A stretch of DNA of 64,000 nt. Source: Cordylochernes scorpioides. Lineage: Eukaryota; Arthropoda; Arachnida; Pseudoscorpiones; Chernetidae. The number at the start of each line of letters is the position of its first letter. Within the stretch, counting starts at the first letter, position 1. Under the pieces are notes generated by a model. The model was given only the letters and a program-made list of their open reading frames with translations. It ran no database searches and was not told the DNA's origin. Location: the NCBI GenBank assembly GCA_030710605.1, contig CP092875.1, forward strand, positions 61,776,427-61,840,426, read 5' to 3'. Position numbers and translations under genes: made by a program. Shown here one piece after another: positions 1 to 12,479 of the stretch.

Positions 1-950
1 AACTGATCGACACGTATTTTTCCTTTTTGAATACCAGGAAAGAACCCTAATAATATCAAATAACAAATTAATAAAACACCACTTCGCCAAAAGTATGAAG
101 AATTGTTTAACGATTTAAATACAATCAGATAAAATAGGTAAAATAGGTAAATGCAAATTAAAACATGTAGCAAAATATTTATTTTTATATGAGGTTTTGT
201 GAAATAGATTGAATGTTTGAAAAACACTGCTGATATCAATACACGAATTTTTGAAATGTTAATATAGTACCAAAAATTATGATGGCACTATTAATAGGAT
301 TTCTTGCTATAAGAAATGTGTAGCTTCTTGACTGATTGGCGACCCTTGACTATTTAACTGGATATTTGTCATGATCCAACAAATGAAATATAGAGGGGAG
401 TGACAAAATATATTTGTCGTACTTTATTCCAAATATCCTATGGGTTTGTCAAATGTTATCATTGTTTATTATACTGTACACAATTTTAAAAATGTGTCCC
501 CTCAAATAAAAATAAATTTTAAATCGACCTTTTGCGTTGAAAAACGTGGTAGTAAAATCATTTTGTATTATTTTTTTCACAAAATTTCTAAAGTTATTGG
601 TGTACAGAAAATATTCCTTATGCTACATGTATTTCTTATGTATGTATTTCTATGTTATCTATTATCTATGTATTTCTTCTAATGAGCGAAAAGCGAAAAA
701 CTAAACATAAGGGGTAAAATTGTGTGTACCAGTGTTATTCGAGAAGTTATAACACTCTGGTTTGCACGACATAATATGTGAGCAAATGACAAACAAAATA
801 TTACTGTTCACAAAAGAAAGAGTCAAGATGTGAGGACAGCATTTATTATCCCCATATCCCAACACAAAGAGCTGCAAAATATTGATAGATAATATAATAC
901 ATGGCGGCTTATACAACACATGAGGTAACTGCCTTCTCTCTTGTATTAGG

Positions 951-1671
951 TCACAATCCTTGCTCAATGTGGCACCCTTCATTCTCAATCACCGCCTGCA
1001 GACGATAAATGACAGAATGGACAGCATTAAATAACATATCTGTTAAATTGATAAAGCGTGCCATCTGATAGAAGCTCAACATGGCCAATGTGGTAGGCCA
1101 GCATCGATAAACACACGATTTAATGTATCCCCATAAACAAAAATCGCAAGGCGTCAAGTCTGTTGATCTTGGAGGCCACTGGTATATAAAGTGACGACCT
1201 ATCACACGATTTTCACAGAACGTATCCTTCAGCAATTGTTTGGCACCTCGGGAGATATGAGGAGGTCCTCCATTTTTCATGAATGTTATTTCGCTTAGTG
1301 CTTTTACCCTGCAATATGGGAATACCCTTTTCCCATAACGTTCACCAGTTACAAAAACGGTTTTAAAAGTTCTTCCATTGATTTTTCAAAGAAAAATGAC
1401 CCAATAATAAAGAAGTGAACACACACAAAACTGTAACTCTAGGCTGGTAAAGTGGCATTTCTGTGAAAATCCTAGGGTTTTCTGTTGCCCAAATGCGGCT
1501 GTTTGAATGTTAAATTCTCCGTTTAGAGAAAAGTGAGCATCATCTGTCCACAGAACATTCGACAGCCAGTTTTCATCAATATCAATTTGCCGGAAAACTC
1601 ATGCAGCGAATTCTTGACGCATCTCAAAATCGCCAACTTTCAGCTCGTGAAATCTTTGCATTTTGTATGGG
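951..1671 (-). pseudogene. Tc1/mariner-type transposase remnant of MLE-1 (C-terminal two thirds)
   Basis: This is collinear with the complete transposase at 41598-42704 but has frameshifts and stops. The second catalytic aspartate is lost: the conserved QDGGPPH motif reads KNGGPPH here. The third acidic block is kept as TDLTPCDF. Homology stops abruptly at about 1671, where LINE A sequence begins, so the N-terminal half, including the helix-turn-helix DNA-binding region, is missing. It cannot encode an active enzyme. Confidence 0.85.
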
Positions 1672-4150
1672 CACACACAATAGAGACATTAAGTGAAGCG
1701 TCTTCGGATATCACAATCATACTTCGGCGAATTTAACGCCAAAAGTTCAATTCGGGGATCACCTGTCCAGGATAACAAAAGTCAGTAGGTTGAGGACATG
1801 CTAACCGACCTCGAGCTTACACCGTTAAATAACGGAGAGAACACCTATCTATCTAAGTCAACAGGCACAGAATCCGCAATAGACATCACAGTGATAAATT
1901 ACAACATCGCACCCACAACACAATGGAAAATCCTGAGAGGTGCAATCAGTGACCACAGACCAATTTTAACAACCCTAAACTTCAAAATTGAGAATGTCCA
2001 TTAGAATAAAAGAACATGGAACTTTAGGAAAGCCGACTTGAAAAAAATTCACAGAAAAGCTTGAAGAACTGTGCAACGAAAAATTGAATTACAGAACGCT
2101 TGACAAAAGCTTGGAAAAATTCTCTTCGAACATTTAAAAAGCTGCAAAAGAGCATCGATAACTAGAGGTAGACGTAAAGACCTGTGGATACCTTACTGGA
2201 AGGACCACAACATCGAGGCAATGATTTCAGAGAGAGACACAATATCAATGGACTTCTTAAAACAAATAAAACAGAAAGGAACTCATTGAAATTATTCACA
2301 AAATATAACAAGAAATTTTGATATTCAAACAAGAAAAATGGCAGAATTCTGCGAAAAAAATGGATCCAAGAAAGGACAGCCAACACTGGAATATAATTAG
2401 AGTGTTAGAGAACAATCAAAACCAACACCAATCCTCCAATAGTCTAACCGATATGAATAGAACAGCGAGAACGAGAACAAACAGATGGCTGACATAATTG
2501 CTGAATATCTTTCAAGCACTTCCATACTCAACTATACGAATGAAGACAGGACTCTAAAAATAATATAAACCAGTTCGTTAAACAAGCAAGAAACTTCCAT
2601 CAACAAGATATTTTCTCGAGAGACTTCACACTGAATGAGCTAAACTCATCAATAAAAAAATCCAAGAGGTCACCAAGAGATAATCTAATCTTTGGTCAAA
2701 TGATTAAACACTTTGAAGTCAAAGCTAATAATCAACTCCTACGAATACTGAACATTTCATGGCAAACTGGTAAACTACCAAAGAATTGGAAGATATCAAT
2801 TATAGTGCCAATACTGAAGCCAAACAAAGATGCCAAGGAATACAAGAACTATCGGCCAATTGCTCTCGCCAGCATACTTTGTAAAATACCAGAACGAATT
2901 ATCCACTCTAGGCTCATAGTCTGGCTCACAAAAAATAATAAAATAAACCTATACCAAACGGCCTATAGATCCCAGCACTGTACAACTGATCAACTGTTCT
3001 ACTTCTGTCAATCAATAATAGATTCTTTCCGGGTAAAACCGCCAAAGAAGACCACGGCTATATTCCTTGATATGACCTCAGCTTTTGATCGAGTGTGGAG
3101 GGAGAAATTACGTGAAAAGCTGCACAACATCGGAGTAAGAGGAAAAACCTTAATCTGGATTGCAGACTTCTTAAGGGGAAGAAGGTTAAAGGTTCGGGTC
3201 AATGGAGAATTTTCCAAGGAAGGAAGAACATGGGCTGGTGTACCTCAGGGATCTGTGCTCAGTCCTCTACTCTATCTGCTATATATTAACGACATACATC
3301 CTTACCTCACTGAAGACACAAAGGTTGCCTGTTATGCAGATGATAAAGCCATATGGCACACAAGTAGCAGCATAGAAAAATCGTAATAGATATTGAAGAC
3401 ATCAATGAGAGGACTGGAGAAGTGGGCAATGGAACTCCAAATGACCATAAACCCAATAAAACCAAACCTATGCGTCTTCTCCACTCCCAGGGATAAAGGC
3501 ATAAATATAACCACAAAATAAGCATTAACAAACAAATAATTGATAAAATTAGAAATCCATAATACCTAGGTGTGATACTTCAGTCCTGGATCTTTCCAGT
3601 TGGTCTCGAGGACCACGCCATCACCATCTAAGCGGCGAAGTACGCGATCTACGTATTCATCGTAGATCGCAAAATGCGTGGTGTCGCTGGAGACCCACTG
3701 GCGATTCTCCACCAAACTCTGCAGCGCTGGCAGAGGCGCCATATTCATTTTACATAGTGTATATAATGCATATTATCTTTTTTTAATAGTGCAGACTGTG
3801 TATGTATTGACAAGATGTCAACAAAATTATTTTAATTATTATTTATGAGGAATTTTAATTTTCATAGCACATAATTAGCACCTCAAATAGAGCTATCAGA
3901 AAACTAAACATTCTGAGAAGGCTATGTGGAATAAATTGGGGAGCAAAACCCAGAATTCTCAGAACAACATATACCACCTTAATAAGACCGATAATGGAAT
4001 ATGCAACACCGGTCTGGGCTCCCTTAAGCTCATCACTAAAAGTAAGACTAGACAGTGTTCAAGCAAAAGCGGCCAAAATAATCACTGGTGCTGTTTCATC
4101 CACCAACAATGAGAAAATTCAGAGAGAATGTGTTCTAGACCTACTCGCTC
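1672..4150 (+). pseudogene. LINE A: I/Jockey-type non-LTR retrotransposon ORF2, endonuclease and reverse transcriptase part
   Basis: The reading starts in the endonuclease domain with GEFNAKS (normally GDFNAK), then TYLSKSTGTESAIDIT and SDHRPI, the late motifs of the APE-type endonuclease. The reverse transcriptase ORF 2700-3386 carries NYRPIALAS, FLDMTSAFDRVWR, GVPQGSVLSPLL and CYADD, so the catalytic aspartates of the palm are present. The thumb region resumes at about 3886 (RAIRKLNILRRLCG, PIMEYATPVWAPL) after a 300-base foreign insertion. Stops and frameshifts occur at about 1780, 2030-2690 and 3385. The RNase H end of the same kind of element appears at 9385. Probably one old insertion in MLE-1 that was itself split by LINE B and LINE C. 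Confidence 0.85.
3575..3885 (-). other. Foreign insertion in LINE A with GC-rich coding-like segment
   Basis: LINE A thumb sequence stops after YLGVIL at about 3575 and resumes at about 3886. On the minus strand the insert has an ATG at 3748 opening 60 codons to 3566, with protein beginning MNMAPLPALQSLVENRQWV. Its coding half (3570-3745) is clearly GC-rich, while the rest of the insert (3750-3885) is AT-rich. I do not recognise the protein. The sharp composition difference suggests a captured gene start, either an exon or part of another element, rather than random sequence. The last codons may run into LINE A. Confidence 0.4.
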
Positions 4151-4164
4151 GAAAGCAGAAGACA

Positions 4165-6014
4165 AAATAAAAACAACTTGGATCGGCACTTCGGAAACGA
4201 GGAACCAGAGGACGAGATCTCTCTGACCACTTGTGGTTTGGTGGATCCGCCCTTTTCTGAGAATGAGGTGAAACTGACGGCTTTCAAGTTCGGGAAAAGG
4301 AAATCTTCTGGTCCCGAAGGGATCGATAACACGGTCGTGAAAGCCCTGGTAAGGATTCACCCATCGCTTCTATCCAGGTTATTCAATAAGTGCCTGGACA
4401 CTGGTACATTTCCTGAGGCATGGAAGGTTGCCCGAGTAGTGCTTCTCGAAAAGTCTGGTAGAAAGGGTAATTCTCCTAATGATTATCGTCCGCTTTCTTT
4501 ACTAGCGTGTCAAGGTAAGGTTCTGGATAGCCTACTAGCTCAGCGACTGAAGCACTGGCTAGAGAGTAATGAGATCCTTTCCTCTTTCCAACATGGTTTT
4601 AGGGAAGGAAAATCCACAACCACAGCTCTAAAGTGCAGCTCTTTGTGCAGCTTGGTTCGTGACTTCCTGAGGGATAGACGGATTAGCCTCAGTTTTGGTG
4701 GGCGGAAGTTGGAAAGAAACTGTGCTAGGGGTTGTCCCCAGGGCTCTTGCTGCGGACCTATTCGGTGGAATATCCTGGTAAACACCGTTTTCCAGGAGGA
4801 GCTCCATGAGGGAGACAGGCTGGTTCTCTAGGCTGACGACCAGTTCCTCATCATTGAGGCTGCTTCGAGAGCGAAGGCTGAGAAGTGTGTTGAAACTTCT
4901 CTCCAAATTTTCTCGATCTGGGCCCATGACTCTGGCCTTAAGTTCAATGTCTCCAAAACTAAAGCCCTCAGATTTAAGCCTAGGGACATAAGAACTAAAA
5001 GGAAACACAAGCCGGCTATCCGGATAGAAGGACGGAGGGTAGCGTTGGTCAATAGGATGACCATCCTGGGGATGGTCATTGATGACAAGATGAGAAAAGG
5101 GAAGATGCCCTGGGACTTGAAGCGGGGGCCCTGGAATCGAAGAGGGACACAAGGAATCCTCCGCAGTGGTTGCCAAAGTGGAATTGGAGTCCTACAGGGC
5201 CGACAGGGATTGGCACGGAGGTTTTTACTGATGGTAGTAAGTCTGGAACCAATACTGGAGCTGGGGTAGTGATATACACTAATGGAGAGCTGATCTTCCA
5301 AGAAGGTTTAGCACTCAGAGTGGACGAATTGGTCTTTTCAGCCGAGCTGGTTGCGATCAGGGTAGCCCTCAGAGTGTGTGCCGAGAAGAACTTCAGCCCG
5401 GACCGCCTCTATTCAGATTGTATGTCGGCCCTCGTCGTTATCAATCTGGAAAAGGGCAACTCGCGCATCAAATAATCCAGGAGCTGGAGATGATGACGCG
5501 GGCTCCGGAGCTCCCTTGGTTTAGGAGACACAGCCTCATCGAAGGTAATGAGTTCGCAGACAGGATCGCTAAGGCAGGATGCTTTAGAGGTAGATCACTG
5601 AGGACCCCAGTGACCAAGAAAGAAGTTTATAGGGGGATCAGGGGTCACGTCCAGGACTTATGGTTGGACAGATGGAGGAACAGTGTGAAGGGGAGAGAGG
5701 TATTCAATGGGGTAAACAACACCCAAGTACCTCTGTAAGGTAATGTCCCACAAACTCATTAGGGTAGTTCGGGACATGGGCTCTCTTCCCCAAGTCTCCA
5801 CAGATTCAAAATTAAGAGAAACCCTGATTGCGTCTATGGAGAAAGGGATGTGAATGCACGCCACTACGTCTTGGATTGTCCAAGGGTAGTGGGTGTGCAG
5901 GAAGAGAGAAGGAGGGCGAGGGGCGCGATCGAGTGTAAGCTGCTGAGAAATCACAGCAAGCTTCTTGAGAAAGCCCACGACGTGGCAGCTGAGCTTTTCC
6001 TCAGCTGTGAGTGA
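4165..6014 (+). pseudogene. LINE B: R1/I-type non-LTR retrotransposon ORF2, reverse transcriptase to RNase H
   Basis: Fingers motifs KRKSSGPEGIDN and NDYRPLSLLACQGKV are followed by QHGFREGKSTTTA. An internal deletion at about 4630 then removes the first palm aspartate block. CPQGSCCGP follows, and the active-site box reads stop-ADD at 4830 (expected YADD). After frameshifts an RNase H domain is clear: FTDGSKSG at 5224, FSAELVAIR, YSDCMSAL and EGNEFADRIAK. The end near 6014 (AAELFLSCE then stop) matches the usual C-terminus with its cysteine cluster (YVLDCPRV). 6015-6140 is likely 3' UTR. Same strand as LINE A, and inserted in it or joined to its deletion point at about 4150. Confidence 0.82.
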
Positions 6015-6167
6015 ACAGAGTCGACCGGGGGCTGCCTCCCCGCGGTCCTTGCTGGACACAGTAGATAGTTTCCTCTTTTGCTGTGTTTAAAGGCCACCGG
6101 TATAGAAATCCTTCCAGACACGTTGTCTGGGAGGTGGTGTTTCCAGGTACAATGTCCAAGCACTAGC

Positions 6168-9100
6168 TTAGATACCGTTACTTGGCTTATGAGTTGAACA
6201 GAATAGCAGCGAAGGGCATGCTTCGCATGCCTGCTTGTGGACTGAAAGGTCTGGGTGGCCATCTGCTTCTAGGGTGTACCAACTGTGCTTAGGTGGGATC
6301 CTCCAGTTCTTGTTTATTTTGGCTACTGTTTCTATTTCTTTAAAAGTAAGTTTATTTTTCTGTAGCAAGGGTTCTTTTGTGCCTTTTTTCGCTAGCGCAT
6401 CAGCAGCTTCATTGCCTCCAATGCTAACATGTAAGGGTATCCATTGTAGGTGAATTTTTGAGGTATTGAGAGTTTTTGGAGATAACCAATTATGTTCCTG
6501 CTTACTTCGTCTCTAAGTTCCCCTGTGTGACTCAAGTGTTGTATGACACTTCTACTATGAGTAAAAATCCATATATCGTGATGTTTAGTATTTCTGATGG
6601 ATTTTAAGACTTCATAGATGGCTATAAGTTCTGATCTGAAGATTGAGCAAAAATCTGGGTTTCTTCTGTTCATTTTCTCATTGCCATTTGTGGGTTTAAT
6701 GAGAGAGCCACTGCCAGTGTGTCCCAACTCGTCTCTGCTACCATCGGTATAGATAGTTATTGCATTTTTAGGAATTTTATATTAATTATTTCTAATGATA
6801 ATTGTTTTAAGTATTCTGATTTTTGGTATTGTTTGTTGGTGGGTTCGTTTAAAGTGGCATTAAAAATAACATTTTGTTAGTGGTTCGCATGTAGATATTT
6901 TTTCAGCTAAATAATATTTTTCCACTTTATACTTTAAAAATCCATTTCTTTTGGCCAGGTGGAGAGGGCCTTCTTTTTTGAGTCTTATATTGGGTTCCCA
7001 AATTAGTATGTAATTGAAGGTTCTGTGTTTATTTTCATAACTCTTGATTTTGTTTATATATTTTGGCAGATTGTAGCTTATTCTATCCTTTAAGGGCATA
7101 ATGTCTGCCTCGCAAAGTACAATATTATTAGAACAGGTATTTCGAAGACCTGTAATAATTCTAGGAGCATTTAGTTGTATCCTTTCCAGTGTTCTTAGAT
7201 TTGTTTCAGATGCTGTACCATAGATTTGATATCCATATTCCAAGATAGCTCTCATTAGAGATGTGTAAGTTAATTTTAGTGTTGTTGCTTCAGCTCTCCA
7301 CTCTTCCTGAAATATATTTCAAGATTTTTAGTCGGTCTCTTCCTTTTCGAACAACTCCTTCAATATGTTTACTGGAGTTAATTTCTGGATCCAGGGTGTA
7401 GCCGAGATATTTAGGATGTTTATTATATTGCAATTGTTGTTCTTTCAGAATAATATTTGGTCTTATTTTGTATAGTTTCTTATCGGTAGTAAAAAGACAG
7501 GTTTCAGATTTTTGGGGGTTAAATTCTAATTTATGTTTATTAGCAAATTTTTCTAGGTGGAGAATAGTCTTGTTCAAATCTCTTTCAGCTTTTTTCCAGT
7601 TAGTGTTGCTGCTCCATAGAATAATGGCATCAGCGAAAAGTCCAATATTGGTTTTATGTGAAAATTTGTCTTCTATATGCCTGCAATAAATAGGGTGAAG
7701 AGAGTTGGGCTAAGGACTGATCCTTGTGGTAATCCTTGGTACAATTTGAAGGTTTTAGATAGAGTGCCATTATATTTGACCCTGATGTATATATTTTTAA
7801 GGGAATCATTTATCCAAGTGATAGCTTTTCCATCAATTTTGAAATGTTTGTATAATTTTGTAATTAACTTGTTTTTCCATACCCCTTATCAAAAGCTTGT
7901 GTAAGGTCTAAAAAGCAGCTATGGTGTGGTTAGTTGGCTTTTTGTTTTGTGCATCTTTTACCTTTTGTGTGAAAAATAAGAGTTGGACTATTGTGTCATG
8001 ACCTTTCCTAAATCCATATTGTTCTTCTGGTAAGAGATTTCTTGTGTCGGGGTGGTAGGTGAGTCGTCTGAATATAATTTTTTCCATTAATTTGCAGCAA
8101 ATATTTGTGAGGGAGATAGGTCGGTAGTTTTTTGGGTCATCAGCAGATTTGTCAAGTTTTTTAATGGGAATTATTGTTGCATTTTTACAGTCTTGAGGCA
8201 ATTTTCCAGTTTTCCAGGAGTTATTGAAAATATTAAGAAGTCTTTCTTTGCCAATTTTGCCCAAGTTTGATATCATTCGGCCATGGATTCCATCTGGCCC
8301 AGGAGTCTTGTTTAGGTCAGTGTTTTCTAATGCATAAGCTAGCTCTTTCATATTGATTTTTTTTCATGGAAAATATTATAAGTGCTGGTGACATTTTTAC
8401 AGTCATGAATAATCTTTCGGGCCTTTTTTCAACCTTGATTTTACTACTTATTTGATATGAATTACCTAAAAGATTGGCAGCAATTTTGTCATTAGTTGCT
8501 GGTGTACCATCTGTATTCTCAATCATATTTGTGTTTTCAGTTTGTGGCTGGACTCTGCCAATTTGTTTTGCCAAATTCCAAAGTTTTGTATTTGGGTTTC
8601 TTGGGTTCAGGTTTTCACAAGTTTGTTTCCATTTTTCCCTTTTCACATTTACGTATAATCTTTTTATTTTTGCAATCACAATGTTCAGTTCAGTTCTACA
8701 ATTTGTTTGGTTTTGGGTGCACTTTTTTGTAGTTCATTTCTTTTAGATATAAGTGTTTGAATATTTTTTGCCTGGTGTATATAATTTGGAATCCATTTCT
8801 TAATATAACCTCTTGGTATTGAAACTTTGGCTGCTTTAATAATGGTGTTTTCGAAAGATATCATATTAGCCTTTTTGAAGTTCCATAATTTTTCTTAATT
8901 GAGCTAGTTTTGGTCTTGGTGCTAATTTCTATCAAATTAGGCAAATGATCACTTTCAAAACCTTTTAATATTTGCTTTTTGCATTTGTGGACAATGTCAG
9001 GATAGTAAAAACTTATATCAAGGGCTTGTGCAGTATTATAGCTGTAGGAATGATGGGTAGGATTCCCATCATTTAAGCACATGAAGGCATTGTCGTCAAA

Positions 9101-9390
9101 TATGTTTGATAGTATTTTGCCTCTTGGGTTTGGCGTAGAACATCCCCATCGTTGATGTTTGGCATTAAGGTCACCTAAAATAATAGTGTTGTCTGTAAGA
9201 AATTGAGCCATTGTTCCATCGTCAATAAATGTATTGTTTGGAGGGTGATACATATTGTATATGTTGACGGCTTTGTTTTGATTGAGGTAGACTTTGATAC
9301 CTTGGGTTTCGAGGTCTAATGTGTTTGGAATATCAACGGCTATGTCCTCATAGTACAAATAATTGATTAAAAATGCTAGGCCACGCCCTT
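6168..9390 (-). pseudogene. LINE C: I/Jockey-type non-LTR retrotransposon ORF2, endonuclease to RNase H, reverse strand
   Basis: Read from 9390 down: an endonuclease missing its N-terminus (ILGDLNAKHQRWGC, ALDISFYYPDI, ESDHLPNLIEIS), a linker (about 8860-8350), then a reverse transcriptase with TPGPDGIHG, NYRPISLTNICCK, FLDLTQAFDKG and GLPQGSVLSPTLF. The active-site box reads FADA at about 7640 instead of FADD, so the second metal-binding aspartate is gone. The thumb (ILEYGYQIYGTAS) follows at 7255. An RNase H domain lies at 6727-6392 (SIFRSELIAIYEVL). Several frameshifts split it. The 5' end is cut at about 9390, directly abutting LINE A RNase H on the other strand. Confidence 0.85.
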
Positions 9391-10195
9391 TAACAGCATT
9401 TACAGATGGATCTTCAGACCTTACCCTGAGTAATGGAGGGGCCGGAATTAACATAATACTGCAAGATGGAACAAACATCAACATCAAAGAAGGAGCAGGA
9501 CAGATTTCGTCAAACTTCACTTGTGAACTGACAGCTATCTGGAAAGCCCTTGATGTATGCCTTAACCAACCATCCCTGCATCAAGCAGAAGGAATTTTAA
9601 TATACAGCGACTCCATATCCGCTCTAGAAGCAATTCAGAAGGGCAATACTAAAATCACACAGAAAATACACTCGTTACTTACCCAACTGGAACCATTGGA
9701 GAATAACTGCATTCTACATTGGATCCCTGCCCATGCTGGGATCGGGGGTAATGAAATGGCATTTGAATTGGCAAAGGAAGCCAGAAAGTTGAGCCAAAGG
9801 AAAGAACAAATGTCATTATTTGACGCTGATTCTTTGTCAGAATACAAGATAATTAAACAAAAAAATTTGAAAAGATCAAAATGCGAAATAAACTCTGAGA
9901 GAAAAATGACAAAAACTATAACAAGACTTAGAACAAAACACTATAAAGGAATGACAATACATCCAGATGGCACAAGAACCTATAGGGCATGCAACAATTG
10001 TCCTGGTGTGGAACTTACACCTACCCACATATTCTGATGTCCAGCAATGGCCGCAGCCTTGCAGAAATTTGACATAGACCCAGAGCAGCAGCTTTACACA
10101 CCCAAGATAGTGGACATTGCTGCTGATGTAATGGAGATGCATGGTACATCTGAGGCTCTTTATTGGACACGACAACAACAACGGCATTCCAGAGT
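9385..10195 (+). pseudogene. RNase H and C-terminus of a LINE, probably the 3' end of LINE A
   Basis: An open frame through 10037 encodes an RNase H domain: RPLTAFTDGSSD, FTCELTAIWKAL, IYSDSISALEAIQ and WIPAHAGIGGNEMAFELAK, the expected four acidic blocks. It is followed by a cysteine-rich tail (CNNCPG, THIF, stop, CPAMAAALQKF) as in I/Jockey-type elements. A single stop at 10037 separates the last part. Strand and family fit the missing 3' end of LINE A, with LINE B and LINE C lying between the two pieces. The right end passes into MLE-1 sequence at about 10185-10195. Confidence 0.75.
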
Positions 10196-10329
10196 AAAAT
10201 AAATTATTAGAGATAGATACATATTTTTCAAATGAATTAAAATAAATATAATCGATACTGAGTGGGAGTTGAATTAAAAATATTAGAAATTTATTATCTG
10301 GGAAACAAACCGTATCTAAAATATCAATT

Positions 10330-10731
10330 TTCTTTTTGCTACATGTTTTAATTTGCATTTACCTATTTTACATATTTCTGATTGTAATTGAAAATCGTTA
10401 ACCAATTCTTCATACTTTTGGCGAAGTGGTGTTTTATTAATTTGTTATTTGATATTATTAGGGTTCTTTCCTGTTATTCAAAAAGGAAAAATACGTGTCG
10501 ATCAGTTATATTTTTCAATTTATCAAACAATTTGGCCGCTGAATCTCTGATTCTGGTAGAGCGCGATCTGGCGAATAAAATTGTAACTAAAATCAATTTC
10601 GAATTTTACATTATTTGCCATAAAAAATCCCATTGCATCCTGAACACGATGGTGTTTACCGCATTGCTCTAGCGCGAATATTCGCGGAGTTATTAATTTT
10701 TAAAGTTGTGCGGGACTTTTGGATCACCCTG
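10330..10731. repeat. Right terminal inverted repeat of MLE-1
   Basis: Reverse-complementary to bases 1-180 of this window and to the left tip of MLE-2 at 40445-40850. The outer tip is GGATCACCCTG, preceded by a GTGCGGGACTTTT block. It is more diverged from MLE-2 than the two MLE-2 arms are from each other, suggesting an older insertion. Confidence 0.85.
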
Positions 10732-10985
10732 TACTTTCCTATTGAGTTTCATTCTCCATATAGCAAACATTTGAATGTATATTGCTATTTGATATATCTA
10801 AAAGAAAATTCTGATATCACTTTACGTATTTTTATGATAATAGTTTTATATTATTTTTATATATTTTGTCCTTAAGAAGTCTTATACTAAATATATATAT
10901 AACCAAATATAATTTGAAAAACATCAATTTCTAAATATATTATAACTTATTATATTTTATGTTCGAATTTTAAAACAGAGTCAAC

Positions 10986-11150
10986 ATGTTTTCCAGATGG
11001 CGTGATGGATTATCCGACATGACATCTGAAAAATGCAGAAAAATGTTGCCCAATGGTGAGTTTTCAACGTTTGAAAAAATATATATGTTTAAGAGTCTAA
11101 AAATCTATTTAATTTCAGGATATTATTACGGAATGAATTCAAGTGATTAA
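10986..11150 (+). CDS. Small ORF of 54 codons with an internal in-frame intron-like segment; hypothetical
   Basis: ATG at 10986 opens a protein starting MFSRWRDGLSDMTSEKC and ending GYYYGMNSSD. Inside it a donor-like GGTGAGT at 11055 and an acceptor-like ATTTCAG ending at 11118 would remove 63 bases without changing frame. Another exon-like stretch follows at 11257-11300, with a TTTTTATAG acceptor and an ATGGTAAGG donor. I recognise no domain. It lies 250 bases outside MLE-1. It could be the remains of a host gene or chance. Confidence 0.25.
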   Translation: MFSRWRDGLSDMTSEKCRKMLPNGEFSTFEKIYMFKSLKIYLISGYYYGMNSSD

Positions 11151-12012
11151 ATATAGTTTTAAAACCCGTTTATCAAAAATAGATAGTTTATTAGATTAAC
11201 ATATTCTTTTTGCAAGTACTAAATTCCAATGCCTCTCAAAATATTATTTTTATAGAAATTTCTAAGGATGAAGGAATAGTGGACCAAATTATTATGGTAA
11301 GGGGCATCCAATTTTTTTTATTGTGGAAAGGGTAAAATGAAAATAACGTTTATTCGGCGTCAATTTATCCCAAATTAAATTTAATAGGTTAGATTTTAAA
11401 ATATAAATTGAATATCGTCAATTTAAACTGTTAATAGTGTATTGTAAATAGAATTGAATAATTTAACAATTGGGTTCTGAAATAACTCCAAAAAAACTGA
11501 TGTCTCAAACAAATAAAGCGTTGTTTAACTATATAGCTAGAGATGAATAATTCAGTACAGAGAATCACAGTGATCATGGAGCTTTCAAATAGAGAATATC
11601 AAACATAAGATTCTAAGGTTTTCTATCTTATCAAAATACTGTCTTACCATGACATTTGCCAAATATTCAGTTATCATTATATCAAATAATTAAATATGAC
11701 TCTCACGATTACTTAAAGCTTTGATGAAAAAATATGAATTTCCAAATCTTGAAAATTGTTATATATTATTCATGTTTTATTTACTTTTCATATATTTTAA
11801 TCACTTTCTACAAATTTCATTTTCAAAAACGTATTCCTGTGTTTCAGGCACCAAGCATCTTCTGCAAGATTGGATTACCATTTTGTGAAAATTCATTTAT
11901 TTTATACTTTTCAATTCTAAAACATGTCTCATTCTAACAAATACGAGAGAAGTGAGTATGTTCAACTCCAATAACAATTGGTTCTTTTAATTTAAAATTC
12001 AAAGAAGAGGTT

Positions 12013-12204
12013 TTGGTTGAGAGTGTCTTCAGAGGCTTGGCTAGGTTCCTCGGCGATCCAGATAAGGCGAGGCAGCAAAGGGTTCTGGAAAACAATTTTA
12101 TCAGAGGACACCGTTACGGCAAATACATAGATCTTAGGGGAGCAGAGCGACGGCATGCATCTGGGTCACGTATATTTAATGGTCTCTCATTGGAGAATTG
12201 GTAA
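12013..12204 (+). CDS. Unrecognised 63-codon ORF, less AT-rich than its surroundings
   Basis: No ATG begins it; the frame is open from about 11999 and closes at 12204. The protein is basic and polar (GLARFLGDPDKARQQRVLE, then IRGHRYGKYIDLRGAERRH). The next 250 bases, to about 12470, are also less AT-rich than the surroundings and contain a second open stretch (IPAKRSHILPPLFLDSASN). This could be a decayed exon or transposon fragment. No family recognised. Confidence 0.3.
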   Translation: MVESVFRGLARFLGDPDKARQQRVLENNFIRGHRYGKYIDLRGAERRHASGSRIFNGLSLENW

Positions 12205-12479
12205 CTATTCTCTAGGAATTCCTTCATGGCAGAACAAAGAAAGACCATTGGAATTTTTTAGATACGGATAGAATCACATATCCAGATTTCTGGTGGTTAG
12301 ATATGAAGTTCTCTTGAATATACCAGCCAAGAGAAGTCATATATTGCCACCATTATTTTTGGACTCGGCCTCAAATAGGGGACATCAAATGACAGCAAGG
12401 ATGTCGCAAGGTTTGTGGCCTTGTCTTCCACTTAATAGGAAGAATTCTTCGAAAGGAGAATGAAGCCTCTGCATTTACC

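Larger units (their letters stand above)
1..10731. mobile_element. Mariner-type DNA transposon MLE-1, filled with LINE insertions; left tip outside window
   Basis: The first 1670 bases match the left arm of a second copy at 40669-42340, and 10180-10731 match the promoter-side end and right terminal inverted repeat. Position 1 corresponds to about 224 bases inside the left tip. The right tip ends CACCCTG followed by TA at 10732-10733, the target dinucleotide of the Tc1/mariner superfamily. The terminal inverted repeats are long, about 400 bp, judged from the match of 1-180 to the reverse complement of about 10332-10508. Between 1672 and about 10180 the element is replaced by nested non-LTR retrotransposons, so it is inactive. 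Confidence 0.85.

Noticed and set aside
440-682. 80-codon ORF near the left end
   Set aside because: Lies in the subterminal noncoding part of MLE-1; the aligned part of MLE-2 (40.9-41.5 kb) does not keep the frame.
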